Positions 7,624 through 16,353 of a stretch of DNA of 32,671 bases are shown in pieces; positions within the stretch are counted from its first letter, which is position 1, and every line of letters begins with the position of its first letter. The notes below the pieces were generated by a model that made no database searches, was not told where the DNA came from, and was given only the letters and a program-made list of their open reading frames with translations. Location: contig MGZZ01000016.1 of assembly GCA_001802795.1 (NCBI GenBank), forward strand, positions 1-32,671, in the 5' to 3' direction. Origin of the DNA: Ignavibacteria bacterium GWC2_36_12 (lineage in GTDB: Bacteria > Bacteroidota > Ignavibacteria > Ignavibacteriales > Ignavibacteriaceae). The translations under genes and the position numbers were made by a program.

Positions 7624-7800
7624 TTGGGAAAATGGTTTATTTCGAAGAAGAATGAACCGGGATTTTATCAGGTTGAATTTAGTGCGTATAATCTGCCAAG
7701 CGGAGTTTCCGCTAAAGGCGGATACGTCTCCGGTGTATATTTCTATCAATTAAGAGCGGGAGATTTTATACAAACAAAGAAAATGATTTTGTTGAAGTAA
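7624..7800 (+). pseudogene. Orphan C-terminal remnant of a T9SS sorting domain
   Basis: The frame ending at TAA 7798-7800 encodes NEPGFYQVEFSAYNLPSGV, then SAKGGYVSGVYFYQLRAGD, then FIQTKKMILLK. It corresponds to the last 55 or so residues of the beta-helix protein at 4435-6279, including the SAKGGY palindromic insert between two SGV triplets. No start codon with a signal peptide and no N-terminal part of the sorting domain precede it. The frame runs straight back into the preceding lipoprotein gene in a different phase. It is a leftover of a lost or relocated secreted-protein gene. Confidence 0.8.
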
Positions 7801-7808
7801 AAAATGTG

Positions 7809-7829
7809 GGGCGAGACACTGTCTCGCCC
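7809..7829. repeat. Perfect GC-rich palindrome between convergent genes
   Basis: GGGCGAGACA (7809-7818) and TGTCTCGCCC (7820-7829) form a 10-bp stem around one base. It lies between the orphan T9SS tail and the convergent L,D-transpeptidase gene. It could end transcription from both sides, or belong to a dispersed REP-like family; there is no adjacent T-run. Confidence 0.7.
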
Positions 7830-7844
7830 TGAAATAGCGAAAAT

Positions 7845-9680
7845 CTATTTAGATATTTTTTCCGGAAATAAATAGTTCATTAAAATTTTATCCTGGCGAT
7901 ATACATCATCTCTGAAATTTATTTCCCCGTTGTTATCTACCCAGGCTGTATAATAATCAACGAACAGGGGAATCTTCTTTTCGAGAGTAATTTCTGTTGT
8001 CTCACCAAAGCTTGCATTTTTTCTGAGAGCACTTCTTTTTTGTTTATACTCCGCTACTTTGGTTTTATCCTCTACTTTTTGTCCTATCTCAATTTTCAAA
8101 TAATCTATGTTCCATTTGGGATGATTCCTAAGAATATATTCTGCAAGCTGTATGGGCTTCTCTACACGTATGCAGCCGTGACTTACTGCTCTGTTTGAAT
8201 AAGTGAAAGGCGCTTTGCTGGGAGTATCGTGCAGATAAATTCCAAAAGGATTTTTAAACATAAATTTAATTTTACCTAATGCATTTCCTACACCGGGATC
8301 CTGTACAATTTTGTATGGAACATATTCAAGAGACAATTCTTTTAAATTAATTTCATTATGGTTTATTTCAACCCCGTTCCTATATACTTTGAAATTTTTT
8401 TTATCAAGATAACTCGAATCCTTTTTTATACCGGCTAAAATTTCTTCCCTTATAATACTATTGGGCACTATCCAGGTCGGGTTAAGAATTAAATTTGAAA
8501 TCTCACTATAAACACAAGGGGTTTCCCAATCATCGGGTTTATCATTCAGCCGTTTTGTCTTTTTGAAAACTTCAAATCGTTTATCATAATTTGCAGCTCG
8601 TCTTTTCCCGGTACAAACCTTGATGCTAAATAGTTCTTTTTTGTTTTCTATAACGTATAACCTGAAATCGGGGATGTTTACAACTATATATATTGAAGTA
8701 TCCGTGTAATTATTCCATCTGAATCTTTCAAGGTTAATTTTTATTTTGTTGATATATTCTTCCGGAGCGATGTTTAGTTTTTCTATTGTGCTTTTACCAA
8801 TTACTCCATCATCTTTCAGTCCATGTAATTGTTGAAACTTCTTAACAGGATTTAAAAGCAAAGAATCATAAACAGAATAATCTTTTATTATAACTTTTGA
8901 AGTATCCAGGGAACCGAGAGTAATTAATCTATTTGTTATAAGCTGATGGGAAGAATTTTTATCGCCCGGTTCTATCTTTTTATCCGGAACGGGAATAACT
9001 TTCCATTCAAGGTTTTTGTAAGCATTAAAATGTTTTAATGCTTTTTGCAGTTTTATATAATTTTCATTTTTTGGTTGAATATCCTGTAGATATTGAAGAA
9101 TGTTGGCTTGCCTAAGCGGTTCAAATAAATCTCTTTTTGAAGAATCAACAACGGGCAAATAGTAAGTTTCAAGAAAAATTTTTGTTGGATTCACAACACC
9201 GTATCGCATATGGTAAGCATATTTCAGTATCCCATAACATGCAAAAAGTTCAGAATTGGCAAGCTGAATATATTTGTCGGGGTTATTAATAGTGTCAATA
9301 ATCGCGCTGAAGAATTCTTGTTTAATAAGGCTGCAATAATATTGTTCGGGGTTTAAACCATGTTCATCAGCTTTTTTTAAAACTGACAGCAGCAAAAAAA
9401 TAAAATCTTTTTGCTCAAAGCTTTTTATAAAAACAGGCTGAAAATTTCGCGCAAAGTAAAAATCTTTTAATGTATCGAGGTATTGAAAAGAAGAGTCTTT
9501 AAGAAAGACAGAAAATTTATCATCATTTAATCTGTTTTTAAGAGTTAATTGATATTCGGAATAATTGAATTTTAGTTTTTCATTAAGTCCCGGTTTTACG
9601 GGAGGATCTTTTTCACATCCTGAAATAAAAAGCACAACGATCGAGCAGAATATTACTAACCCCATTATTATTGATTTCAT
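7845..9680 (-). CDS. L,D-transpeptidase (YcbB/LdtD type) lipoprotein
   Basis: This 611-aa periplasmic enzyme makes direct L,D-cross-links in peptidoglycan from tetrapeptide donors. The lipoprotein signal ends with the canonical ISGC (Cys22). Residues about 40-240 match the scaffold domain of LdtD-type enzymes (SELFACYGILKYAYHMRYGVV). A peptidoglycan-binding helix bundle follows (VKKFQQLHGLKDDGVIGKST). The YkuD catalytic domain starts near YIVVNIPDFRLYVIE, continues with NPTWIVPNSI and YLHDTPSKAPF, and carries the active-site SHGCIRVE with Cys503. Full length for the family. It is transcribed toward the + strand genes and separated from them by a perfect palindrome. Confidence 0.93.
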   Translation of the reverse strand: MKSIIMGLVIFCSIVVLFISGCEKDPPVKPGLNEKLKFNYSEYQLTLKNRLNDDKFSVFLKDSSFQYLDTLKDFYFARNFQPVFIKSFEQKDFIFLLLSVLKKADEHGLNPEQYYCSLIKQEFFSAIIDTINNPDKYIQLANSELFACYGILKYAYHMRYGVVNPTKIFLETYYLPVVDSSKRDLFEPLRQANILQYLQDIQPKNENYIKLQKALKHFNAYKNLEWKVIPVPDKKIEPGDKNSSHQLITNRLITLGSLDTSKVIIKDYSVYDSLLLNPVKKFQQLHGLKDDGVIGKSTIEKLNIAPEEYINKIKINLERFRWNNYTDTSIYIVVNIPDFRLYVIENKKELFSIKVCTGKRRAANYDKRFEVFKKTKRLNDKPDDWETPCVYSEISNLILNPTWIVPNSIIREEILAGIKKDSSYLDKKNFKVYRNGVEINHNEINLKELSLEYVPYKIVQDPGVGNALGKIKFMFKNPFGIYLHDTPSKAPFTYSNRAVSHGCIRVEKPIQLAEYILRNHPKWNIDYLKIEIGQKVEDKTKVAEYKQKRSALRKNASFGETTEITLEKKIPLFVDYYTAWVDNNGEINFRDDVYRQDKILMNYLFPEKISK

Positions 9681-9834
9681 AGGTCGAAAGGGTAATATGT
9701 TTTATTAGAGATTTGTTTAATGATGTAAAACCAGATAAATATTTAATTAAATTCCTGTCACTTAATTTACTGAAATATCTATTGATTTAGTCAATTAGAG
9801 GTTCCCATTTTTTTCATAAAAACTTATAACCTCG

Positions 9835-9863
9835 TTCTGAATACTTAATTCAGAATCTGAATT
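9835..9863 (-). terminator. Overlapping alternative hairpins after the kinase gene
   Basis: TTCTGAAT (9835-9842) pairs with ATTCAGAA (9848-9855). The latter can instead pair onward, since AATTCAGA (9847-9854) is complementary to TCTGAATT (9856-9863). The two stems exclude each other. They lie just after the stop of the kinase gene on the minus strand; a T-rich stretch follows only some 20 nt later. A weak candidate for the end of the signalling operon. Confidence 0.35.
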
Positions 9864-9869
9864 CTTATT

Positions 9870-11219
9870 CTAAAATTTCAAAGTAAAAGTTGTTTCCCCC
9901 GGTTTAGAATTAACTCTAATGTTACCGCCATGAGATCGCATTATCTGCCGCGATAAACTTAAACCAACTCCGGACCCATTCTTCTTTGTGCTGAAAAATG
10001 GAATAAAAATTTTATCAACTGCTTCTTCGGGAATTCCTGGTCCGTTATCAATAACTTTAATCAGAATATTTCCTTTTTCATCAAGATTTGCCGTTAAAGA
10101 AATAGCCGGGTTTTCTTTACCATCCAATGCAAATGTTGAATTAACCATAAGGTTAATTATAACCTGTTCAATCTGTTCTGAGTCGGCGGTCAGTTCAAGT
10201 GTTTCCGGGTCAACTCTTAAGGAAAACTTTATTCCTTTCTCTTTCATTTGCTGCCGCATCAGCTTTTCAATGTTCCTGAATAATTCTTTAATCTGGAAAA
10301 TTTTGAAATCCGGTTTGGGCACTTTTGTAAGTGTTCTGTAATTATCAACAAAATGAATAAGACCTTCGCTCCTCTTTTTTATTGTGCTGATTGCCTCTTT
10401 AATATCCTCAACGACTTCTTCATCGAACTTATTATTGTTCGAAAGTATAGTTGTAACTGTTCCCGCAAGTGAAGAAATGGGAGTTATTGAGTTCATAATT
10501 TCGTGAGTTAATACCCTGATTAATCTTTGCCATGCTTCCATTTCCTTTTCTTCGAGTTCTGTTTCGATATTCTGAAGAGACACGAGCGTATATTTCTGAT
10601 CTCTCTGTTTGAACTCGGTTGCATAAACAATAAGCTGAGTGATATCATTTTCTGTAACAATTTTTATTGTAGCTTTTTCGCCCGAACCGAGATTCAAAAA
10701 CTTTTCCGCAAGTCCATCATTAATATTATTCAGCGTTGAAATGTTAGTTAAATGGGTGATATTGAATAATTTCTTTGCTGCATTATTAACAAACTCGATT
10801 TTTCCCTGAACATTAAATGATATTAAACCGACTCCAACATGCTGCATCACCGTTTGGAGAAACCTGTAATTTTCTTCCTTCTCACTTCTTGTAGAAAGAA
10901 ATTTCTGTATTACCTCGTTAAAAGATTTGTTTAAGTCTTCAAATGAAGAACCCACGGTTGTATTAACAAATGTCTGAGAAAAATCGGAATGCCTGACTGA
11001 AAGCAAAAATCTTGAAAGCTGCCTGTTGGTCGAGCTTACATAATGGATAAGCGAATAAAAAATAAATACGGCGAATACAAAAACAACGACAAGAGTTGCA
11101 TACAGTTCCGTATACATCAAAAGATAAATGAATAAAACGATTGCCCCGGAAAAAAGTAAAACCCTGATGAGAATATTAAAAGTAAAATTCTTAAAAATTA
11201 AATTGATTGGACGTTTCAT
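9870..11219 (-). CDS. Membrane sensor histidine kinase with PAS domain
   Basis: This 449-aa kinase has two membrane helices (about 16-36 and 41-61) with almost no periplasmic loop. A HAMP-like linker (NRQLSRFLLSVRHSDF onward) and a PAS domain (about 116-220, VGLISFNVQGKIEFVNNAA) follow. The dimerisation helix has phospho-acceptor His239 in RVLTHEIMNSITP. The ATPase domain has the N-box (Asn356/Asn360), DNGPGIP (391-397), FFSTKK and GSGVGLSLS. Asn in place of Lys and Ser in place of Ala in the N-box (NLMVNSTFAL) are mild departures. Its start abuts the stop of the phosphatase gene (TAAATG). Residues 1-220 are paralogous to that phosphatase. The likely partner is the NtrC-type regulator at 14908-16284. 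Confidence 0.93.
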   Translation of the reverse strand: MKRPINLIFKNFTFNILIRVLLFSGAIVLFIYLLMYTELYATLVVVFVFAVFIFYSLIHYVSSTNRQLSRFLLSVRHSDFSQTFVNTTVGSSFEDLNKSFNEVIQKFLSTRSEKEENYRFLQTVMQHVGVGLISFNVQGKIEFVNNAAKKLFNITHLTNISTLNNINDGLAEKFLNLGSGEKATIKIVTENDITQLIVYATEFKQRDQKYTLVSLQNIETELEEKEMEAWQRLIRVLTHEIMNSITPISSLAGTVTTILSNNNKFDEEVVEDIKEAISTIKKRSEGLIHFVDNYRTLTKVPKPDFKIFQIKELFRNIEKLMRQQMKEKGIKFSLRVDPETLELTADSEQIEQVIINLMVNSTFALDGKENPAISLTANLDEKGNILIKVIDNGPGIPEEAVDKIFIPFFSTKKNGSGVGLSLSRQIMRSHGGNIRVNSKPGETTFTLKF

Positions 11220-12611
11220 TTATTGCCGCTTTACTGCAATTAAAGTCATATCGTCATACTGAGGAGTATTTCCGGAAAAAGTTCTAACGTCATTTATTGT
11301 TTCGGTAACAAGCTGGGCAAGAGGTAGCTCTTTATTTTTTGTGATAACATCTTTTATTCTTTTGATTCCATAATTGTTAAAAGATGAATCACGCGAATCA
11401 GAAACACCGTCAGTGTAAAAGATGATAAGATCTTTTTCATTTAGTTTTATTGTTTGATCTTCAAAGCTCGATTCAAAAATTTTGCCTTCCTCAAGTCCGA
11501 GACCCATTCCTTTAGGTTTTATTTCTTTTATTATAGAATCATTGTTGATTGAGTGAAGAAGCGGCTCGTGCCCGGCTCTTGCAATTGTTAATTCATTTTT
11601 CAGATTATCGAGTATGGCGAAACACATCGTTACAAAAGAACCTCTCCTTAAGGACTGGTAAAGAAGCTGATTAACCTTTATTAGAGCCTCTTTTGGTGAA
11701 ATATTTGTTTTGGTGAACGAAAGGAAAATCCCTTTAGTAAGTGTCATGTAAATTGCCGCAGGAAGCCCTTTTCCAGCTACATCGCCGATAACAATTCCCA
11801 ACTTGTTATCTGCAAGCTCTATAAAATCGTAATAGTCGCCGCCGACTTCCTTTGCCGGCAAACAAAATCCCTGAATTGTATAACCATCAACAGAAGGATT
11901 CTTTTCAGGTAAAAGTCTTAATTGAAGCTGACGTGCAATCTCAAGTTCTCTGCCGAGTCTTTCTCTCTCAAGTTCATTGCGGATATCCTGAAGTGAAACG
12001 AGCTTATACATATCTCCGCGCAGCTTAAACTCGCTCGCATAAATAGAAAGATTCATTTCTTTTCCATTAGAGCTAAACTTAAACAATTCCTGCTCGCCGG
12101 TTCTTATATTATTCAGAATATTAACAAATTCAGGATTCACATTTGCCAGTGTGTGTATGTTTTTTATTTCGTTAATGTGAAGAATTCTTTTTGCCGATTC
12201 ATTAAGTAAAGTAACTTCCCCTTTTTCATTAAAAGAAATTAATCCCGTTCCAACCTGTTTAACAATTGTCTGCAGGTACAGGAAATGTTCTTCAGTTTCG
12301 GAACGCGTAACCTGGAATTGCTTTATAACATTGGTTAAAGATTTATTAAGCTCTTTAAAAGATGGACCGAGTTCCTTCGGCATTATTATCCTGTTAAAAT
12401 CGGAATGTTTTACGGAATTGAAAAACTTGGTTAATTCATAGTTGGTTGTATTTACATATCTTGTTAAAAGATAAACCTGCACGATTATTAATACCGAAAT
12501 GATTACTTCAGTTGCTGCTAAGTGGTTATTGAAATAAATATAAGCCAGCAGAAAAACTGATGCTGTTAAAATTAAAACTCTGATTATTAAACCAATCTGG
12601 AATTTTTTCAT
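11220..12611 (-). CDS. Membrane PP2C/SpoIIE-type phosphatase with the same sensor half as the kinase
   Basis: This is a 463-aa protein. Helices at about 8-28 and 33-50, a HAMP-like linker (NYELTKFFNSVKHSDF) and a PAS domain (about 113-213, GLISFNEKGEVTLLNESA) mirror the neighbouring kinase segment by segment. A coiled linker RELEIARQLQLRLLPE then leads to a complete phosphatase domain: KEVGGDYYDF (254-263, Asp259), VIGDVAGKGLP (274-284), ARAGHEPLL (344-352), FYTDGVSDS (398-406) and YDDMTLIAV (452-460). Thus one sensor type feeds two outputs, phosphorelay and Ser/Thr dephosphorylation. No STAS/anti-sigma substrate is encoded here. It probably belongs to one operon with the kinase and, ancestrally, the response regulator. 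Confidence 0.93.
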   Translation of the reverse strand: MKKFQIGLIIRVLILTASVFLLAYIYFNNHLAATEVIISVLIIVQVYLLTRYVNTTNYELTKFFNSVKHSDFNRIIMPKELGPSFKELNKSLTNVIKQFQVTRSETEEHFLYLQTIVKQVGTGLISFNEKGEVTLLNESAKRILHINEIKNIHTLANVNPEFVNILNNIRTGEQELFKFSSNGKEMNLSIYASEFKLRGDMYKLVSLQDIRNELERERLGRELEIARQLQLRLLPEKNPSVDGYTIQGFCLPAKEVGGDYYDFIELADNKLGIVIGDVAGKGLPAAIYMTLTKGIFLSFTKTNISPKEALIKVNQLLYQSLRRGSFVTMCFAILDNLKNELTIARAGHEPLLHSINNDSIIKEIKPKGMGLGLEEGKIFESSFEDQTIKLNEKDLIIFYTDGVSDSRDSSFNNYGIKRIKDVITKNKELPLAQLVTETINDVRTFSGNTPQYDDMTLIAVKRQ

Positions 12612-12639
12612 TGATAATCATTAGGGTTAAGTTTATTTA

Positions 12640-13719
12640 TTAAATAAATTTTGTCGCATCACTCAACACAATATTTTTCTGATACCAAATTTCCCACTCT
12701 TTCTCATTTTCTACTTTTAATTTTGTCTGACCATCCAATGAGATGTATTGATATTCAGGATTAAATGGAATCAAATTACATAAACATATATCGGCGCAAC
12801 ATTTTTCATATGGTATTTGTGGAGCTTCTGATATTTTGAATACTCTCCCAACAATATCTTTCGAGCAATCATCACAACAACCTTGAAAACTTACACAAAC
12901 GATATAACTGTTAGAAGGTCTTAATTCTAATCTTGTCCTGTTAGCTATATAGTTTAATTCATTACATAAAGCTGAATGCCAATCTATATTTAATAAGAAA
13001 ACATCACCCCTGGGTAATATTTCACGTATTTTGTTTACAACCTTATAGACCGATTGTCCTTTAATTATATTCTCATCAATGATAATTTTTCTCAAATTTT
13101 TTAGTTGCTCATTATTTAAACATTTAATAGTGGTATTAGAGTAATCTAGAGCAACATCAATTCTTTTAGCTACTTCTAATGGTAAACTATTTATTTTTGC
13201 AATTTTCTTAGCTTCGTTTGAAAGAGGAAGCTTTGTAATTGGAGGTATGGCGGATTTGTATTTCTCTTTAGAATAAATTGCTCTACCAACAATATATGCT
13301 CGGATTAACCAACGAGGATTATCATCATTAAAATATTTCTTAAGAATTTTTTCTACAATATGACCAATTATTTTTGCTTGTTCTTCAGTAGTATCATAAT
13401 TTTTATCAAACAGAATTTTTTCTTTTCTTAAATGTTTTTCTAGGCTTGAGTAAAATTTATTGATATTAAAATCCCCAAAGCCGTTTTCAAATTGTTCAAT
13501 AAACTGTTTTTCTTTCAGCTTTTTAATGAATTTTGGATAATCATCATGATCAAATATTTTATTTTCATAAATTTCGTTTAATTTAGACTTGTACGAGACA
13601 TAAGCCTTCTTTATTTCATCATCGATTCCAACCTCAGGGTTATCTATGTATTTACTTAAAAAATTATAATCATTTTCATTAAGAGGTAAAGATATTGAAT
13701 AAGTTTTTACCCTTTTCAT
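12640..13719 (-). CDS. Unknown protein with Cys-rich, MuF-like C-terminal motif
   Basis: This 359-aa protein is lysine-rich and mostly helical, without signal or membrane segments. The last third holds a cluster of cysteines: Cys275, Cys281, Cys282, Cys285, then Cys307, Cys308, Cys312 and Cys314, as GCCDDCSKDIVGRVF and KCCADICLCNLIPFN. The order CxxC, GRVF, then a second CxC resembles the metal-binding tail of phage MuF/head-morphogenesis proteins, but no phage genes lie nearby. A short helical repeat-like part (about 200-240, QLKNLRKIIIDENIIKG) precedes it. Together with the DUF3800 gene 27 bp upstream it forms a pair with low GC (about 20-28% in sampled stretches against 37-42% in the flanking genes). 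Function unknown; zinc binding is an inference from the cysteines. Confidence 0.75.
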   Translation of the reverse strand: MKRVKTYSISLPLNENDYNFLSKYIDNPEVGIDDEIKKAYVSYKSKLNEIYENKIFDHDDYPKFIKKLKEKQFIEQFENGFGDFNINKFYSSLEKHLRKEKILFDKNYDTTEEQAKIIGHIVEKILKKYFNDDNPRWLIRAYIVGRAIYSKEKYKSAIPPITKLPLSNEAKKIAKINSLPLEVAKRIDVALDYSNTTIKCLNNEQLKNLRKIIIDENIIKGQSVYKVVNKIREILPRGDVFLLNIDWHSALCNELNYIANRTRLELRPSNSYIVCVSFQGCCDDCSKDIVGRVFKISEAPQIPYEKCCADICLCNLIPFNPEYQYISLDGQTKLKVENEKEWEIWYQKNIVLSDATKFI

Positions 13720-13746
13720 TTTAATATACTACTATCATATTAGTTG

Positions 13747-14865
13747 CTAATTAAATAATTCTGGATTTCTTCTGATGTTTAGTTTTCTAACTTCGGATAA
13801 AAAATCAGTAGTGTTTGCACTATGTATTAGACTTTTGTGTAATGTTAATGCCAAATATTTTTTGGACGCTATAAGAAATTCCTTTTCTTTTTGTGAAGTA
13901 GAACTTTCTATTAGAGGTAAAGTATCGAATAGGATTAAAAAGACTTTCGCAAGTTTTTGTATATAACCGTTCGCTTCTTCATTTATTTTATTTTTGTAAA
14001 GATAATTTAAATCTTCTCTTATATATGAAAGTGAACTAGGAAGGTTATTTAAATAACAATAAGATATTACTTTTATAGCATTAAATAGGATTTGAGTTAA
14101 TATCTCATTATTAATTATGTTATCAATTTCTCTGTCATAATCTCCTAGTCTATAAAATGAAATCGCGTCTTTAAAGTTAGTGTTTAATTCAAGATGAACA
14201 CTTTTCCACTCTTGTCTATTATTTTCAAATTCATAACCATTTCTACTTTTGATTCGATTATACCAACCGTCTTTGCCAAGATATTTCCTTTGTGTTGCCC
14301 AAAGTAAAAAGTCGATACATTGAACTCCAGGTTCATTTTTATCAACTATTTTGAAATTTATCTTTGGAAAAAATGCTGGTATTAATGGATAATCATAGCA
14401 TGATTTAAATAAAACTTCGTGGAGCCTATCAAATGACAATTTTAAATGCTCTAATTTTAAATTGTCTCTTTGTTCAAAAATAGCGACAATTTCTTCTCTT
14501 GTATTTAACCCTTTCATTGAGCATAAAGTGGAAGCCAAGTCTAATCTTTTTCCAGATTTTTTATTGTTTTGATTTTTAGCGAATATATCTGCTCTATATA
14601 AACCTTTTATATTTTTGCTTAGTGAACCACATAAATAAGAATGAGCATTTTTACTGTCCTCTGAGGCGTGAAAATAGCCTCTTAATATAGTTTCATCATC
14701 CAACTTTTTTGTTTTTGGACTTTTGATATCGAGGTCATGTATTAAGTTTTTCATGGCTTCCAGGATAACAAATTTGGAAACCTCTGGTTCACAAACTAGA
14801 GCACCATAGCCAATAAATTGGCTATCATTTCCAAATTCAGTTTCGTCAAAATATATATATCTCAT
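13747..14865 (-). CDS. DUF3800 protein (RNase H-like fold)
   Basis: This 372-aa soluble protein starts with YIYFDETEFG, the usual first acidic motif of DUF3800 (Asp7-Glu8). Further likely active-site acidic positions are HASED (66-70) and Asp185 in PGVQCIDFLLWATQRKY, the hallmark second motif. DUF3800 proteins are thought to have an RNase H-like fold and are frequent in mobile and defence-related islands; their activity is poorly known. It carries a C-terminal helical extension (about 230-372) beyond the core. The gene is AT-rich like its downstream partner, lies 42 bp after the response regulator stop, and interrupts what would otherwise be a regulator-phosphatase-kinase operon. Confidence 0.8.
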   Translation of the reverse strand: MRYIYFDETEFGNDSQFIGYGALVCEPEVSKFVILEAMKNLIHDLDIKSPKTKKLDDETILRGYFHASEDSKNAHSYLCGSLSKNIKGLYRADIFAKNQNNKKSGKRLDLASTLCSMKGLNTREEIVAIFEQRDNLKLEHLKLSFDRLHEVLFKSCYDYPLIPAFFPKINFKIVDKNEPGVQCIDFLLWATQRKYLGKDGWYNRIKSRNGYEFENNRQEWKSVHLELNTNFKDAISFYRLGDYDREIDNIINNEILTQILFNAIKVISYCYLNNLPSSLSYIREDLNYLYKNKINEEANGYIQKLAKVFLILFDTLPLIESSTSQKEKEFLIASKKYLALTLHKSLIHSANTTDFLSEVRKLNIRRNPELFN

Positions 14866-14907
14866 TTTAACTGTTATTTTTAATCCTTATTCTCTAAAAT
14901 TTTATCC

Positions 14908-16284
14908 TCACAACCCATATTTCTCCATTCTTCTGTAAAGGGAAGTTCTTGTTAAACCGAGTTCTTTTGCTGCCTGTGTTATGTTGCCGTTATGTTCTCT
15001 CAGCACTTTTATTATAACTTGTTTTTCTACATTCTCTAGATTGTAATTGCTTAGTACAAAAGTTTCATCTTTATTGGAAGCAGTTGTAAAAAAGAAATCG
15101 GACGGCTGCAATTCATTTGCTTCACTCATTATTGCGCTTCTTTCAATTGCATGCTGAAGCTCTCTTACATTGCCGGGCCAATGATAATTTTCCAATCGCT
15201 TCATTGTAAGAACAGGAAGAAACAAATCCGGCTTGTTATATTTTTTCTTAAAAATCTCCAGGAAATATTCAGCAAGCAGTTGGATATCTTCTTTCCTTTC
15301 ACGTAAGGGAGGAATCCTGATCTCGACAGTATTAATCCTGTAAAGAAGATCCTGCCTGAACTTTCCTTCTTTTACCATATCATAGATTGAATGATTAGTT
15401 GCACAAATTAAGCGAATATCAATTGAATGATAAGTGTTAGAACCCACTCTAGCGACATTCCTGTTTTGAATTACAGTTAAAAGTTTTGCCTGTAATTCAA
15501 GAGGAATATTTCCTATTTCATCGAGGAATAAAGTTCCGCCCGAAGCGGCTTCAAACCTTCCCACTCTATCATCTTTAGCATCTGTAAATGCACCTTTAAC
15601 ATGCCCAAATAATTCGCTTTCAAAAAGTGTCGGAGTTAAAGCTCCCATATCAACATTAATAAAAACTTTTTCCGAGCGTGCAGACTGCCTGTGCAAAGCC
15701 CTTGCAACTAATTCTTTTCCTGTTCCGTTTTCTCCAAGGATTAAAATGTTTGCATCTGTTTTTGCAACTTTCTCTATTGTTCTGAAAACCTCCTGTATCG
15801 GGTCGGAAAGTCCAATAAGCTCCTGGAATTTTTTATCGAGATCATCGCTTAAATATTTTTGCTGCGAACGGAGATTATTTATTTCAAGCTTTGATTCGCG
15901 CAATTTTATCGCTGCAGAAAAAGTTGCAAGAAGTTTTTCATTCTGCCACGGTTTAAGTATAAAGTCTGTAGCCCCTTCTTTTACAGCTTTTACAGCCATT
16001 TCAATATCGCCGTAAGCAGTAATCATAATTACAATAATCGTCGGATCAATTTTCAAAATCTGGTTCAGCCAGTAAAAACCTTCTTTCCCGCTTGTCATAT
16101 CCTGCGTAAAGTTCATATCGAGGAATATCACATCATAACTGTTTTTGCTTAATAGTTCAGGTAATTGATTCGGATTTTTTTCTGTTTCAATTACAGAAGC
16201 ATAAGGCTTAAGCAAAAGCTTGGCAGCTACAAGTATGTCTTCGTTATCATCGACGATCAGGACTTTTGTATTTTTTTTAGTCAT
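14908..16284 (-). CDS. NtrC-class sigma-54-dependent response regulator
   Basis: This 458-aa three-domain regulator is full length. Receiver: acidic pocket Asp12-Asp13, phospho-acceptor Asp56 in IFLDMNF, Thr/Ala switch ITAYGD and Lys111 in LKPW. Central AAA+ domain: Walker A GENGTGKE (184-191), sigma-54 contact loop GAFTDA (231-236), Walker B GGTLFLDEIGN (249-259), R-finger region LLYRINTVEIRIPPLRER. C-terminal Fis-type helix-turn-helix: NITQAAKELGLTRTSLYRRM. It activates sigma-54 promoters after phosphorylation, probably by the kinase at 9870. It is divergent from the zinc-ribbon gene and close to the efflux-type operon, whose upstream region holds sigma-54-like boxes. Confidence 0.95.
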   Translation of the reverse strand: MTKKNTKVLIVDDNEDILVAAKLLLKPYASVIETEKNPNQLPELLSKNSYDVIFLDMNFTQDMTSGKEGFYWLNQILKIDPTIIVIMITAYGDIEMAVKAVKEGATDFILKPWQNEKLLATFSAAIKLRESKLEINNLRSQQKYLSDDLDKKFQELIGLSDPIQEVFRTIEKVAKTDANILILGENGTGKELVARALHRQSARSEKVFINVDMGALTPTLFESELFGHVKGAFTDAKDDRVGRFEAASGGTLFLDEIGNIPLELQAKLLTVIQNRNVARVGSNTYHSIDIRLICATNHSIYDMVKEGKFRQDLLYRINTVEIRIPPLRERKEDIQLLAEYFLEIFKKKYNKPDLFLPVLTMKRLENYHWPGNVRELQHAIERSAIMSEANELQPSDFFFTTASNKDETFVLSNYNLENVEKQVIIKVLREHNGNITQAAKELGLTRTSLYRRMEKYGL

Positions 16285-16353
16285 ATGTGTTTTTAATAGT
16301 AGTCATTCCGAACCTGCATGTCTTGTATTTTAATTTAAATAATCAGTTAAAAG

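Noticed and set aside
9798-9833. GAGGTT/AACCTC stem on the minus strand as operon terminator
   Set aside because: Only six pairs around a 24-nt A/T-rich loop and no T-run after the stem.
9988-10341. 117-codon open frame opposite the kinase gene
   Set aside because: It is antisense to a well-supported kinase ATPase domain and shows no protein motif; similar antisense frames occur opposite the other long genes.
12612-14907. Target-site duplication or inverted repeats at the ends of the AT-rich two-gene cassette
   Set aside because: I compared 12612-12639 with 14866-14907 and saw no convincing direct or inverted match, so the mode of insertion stays open.
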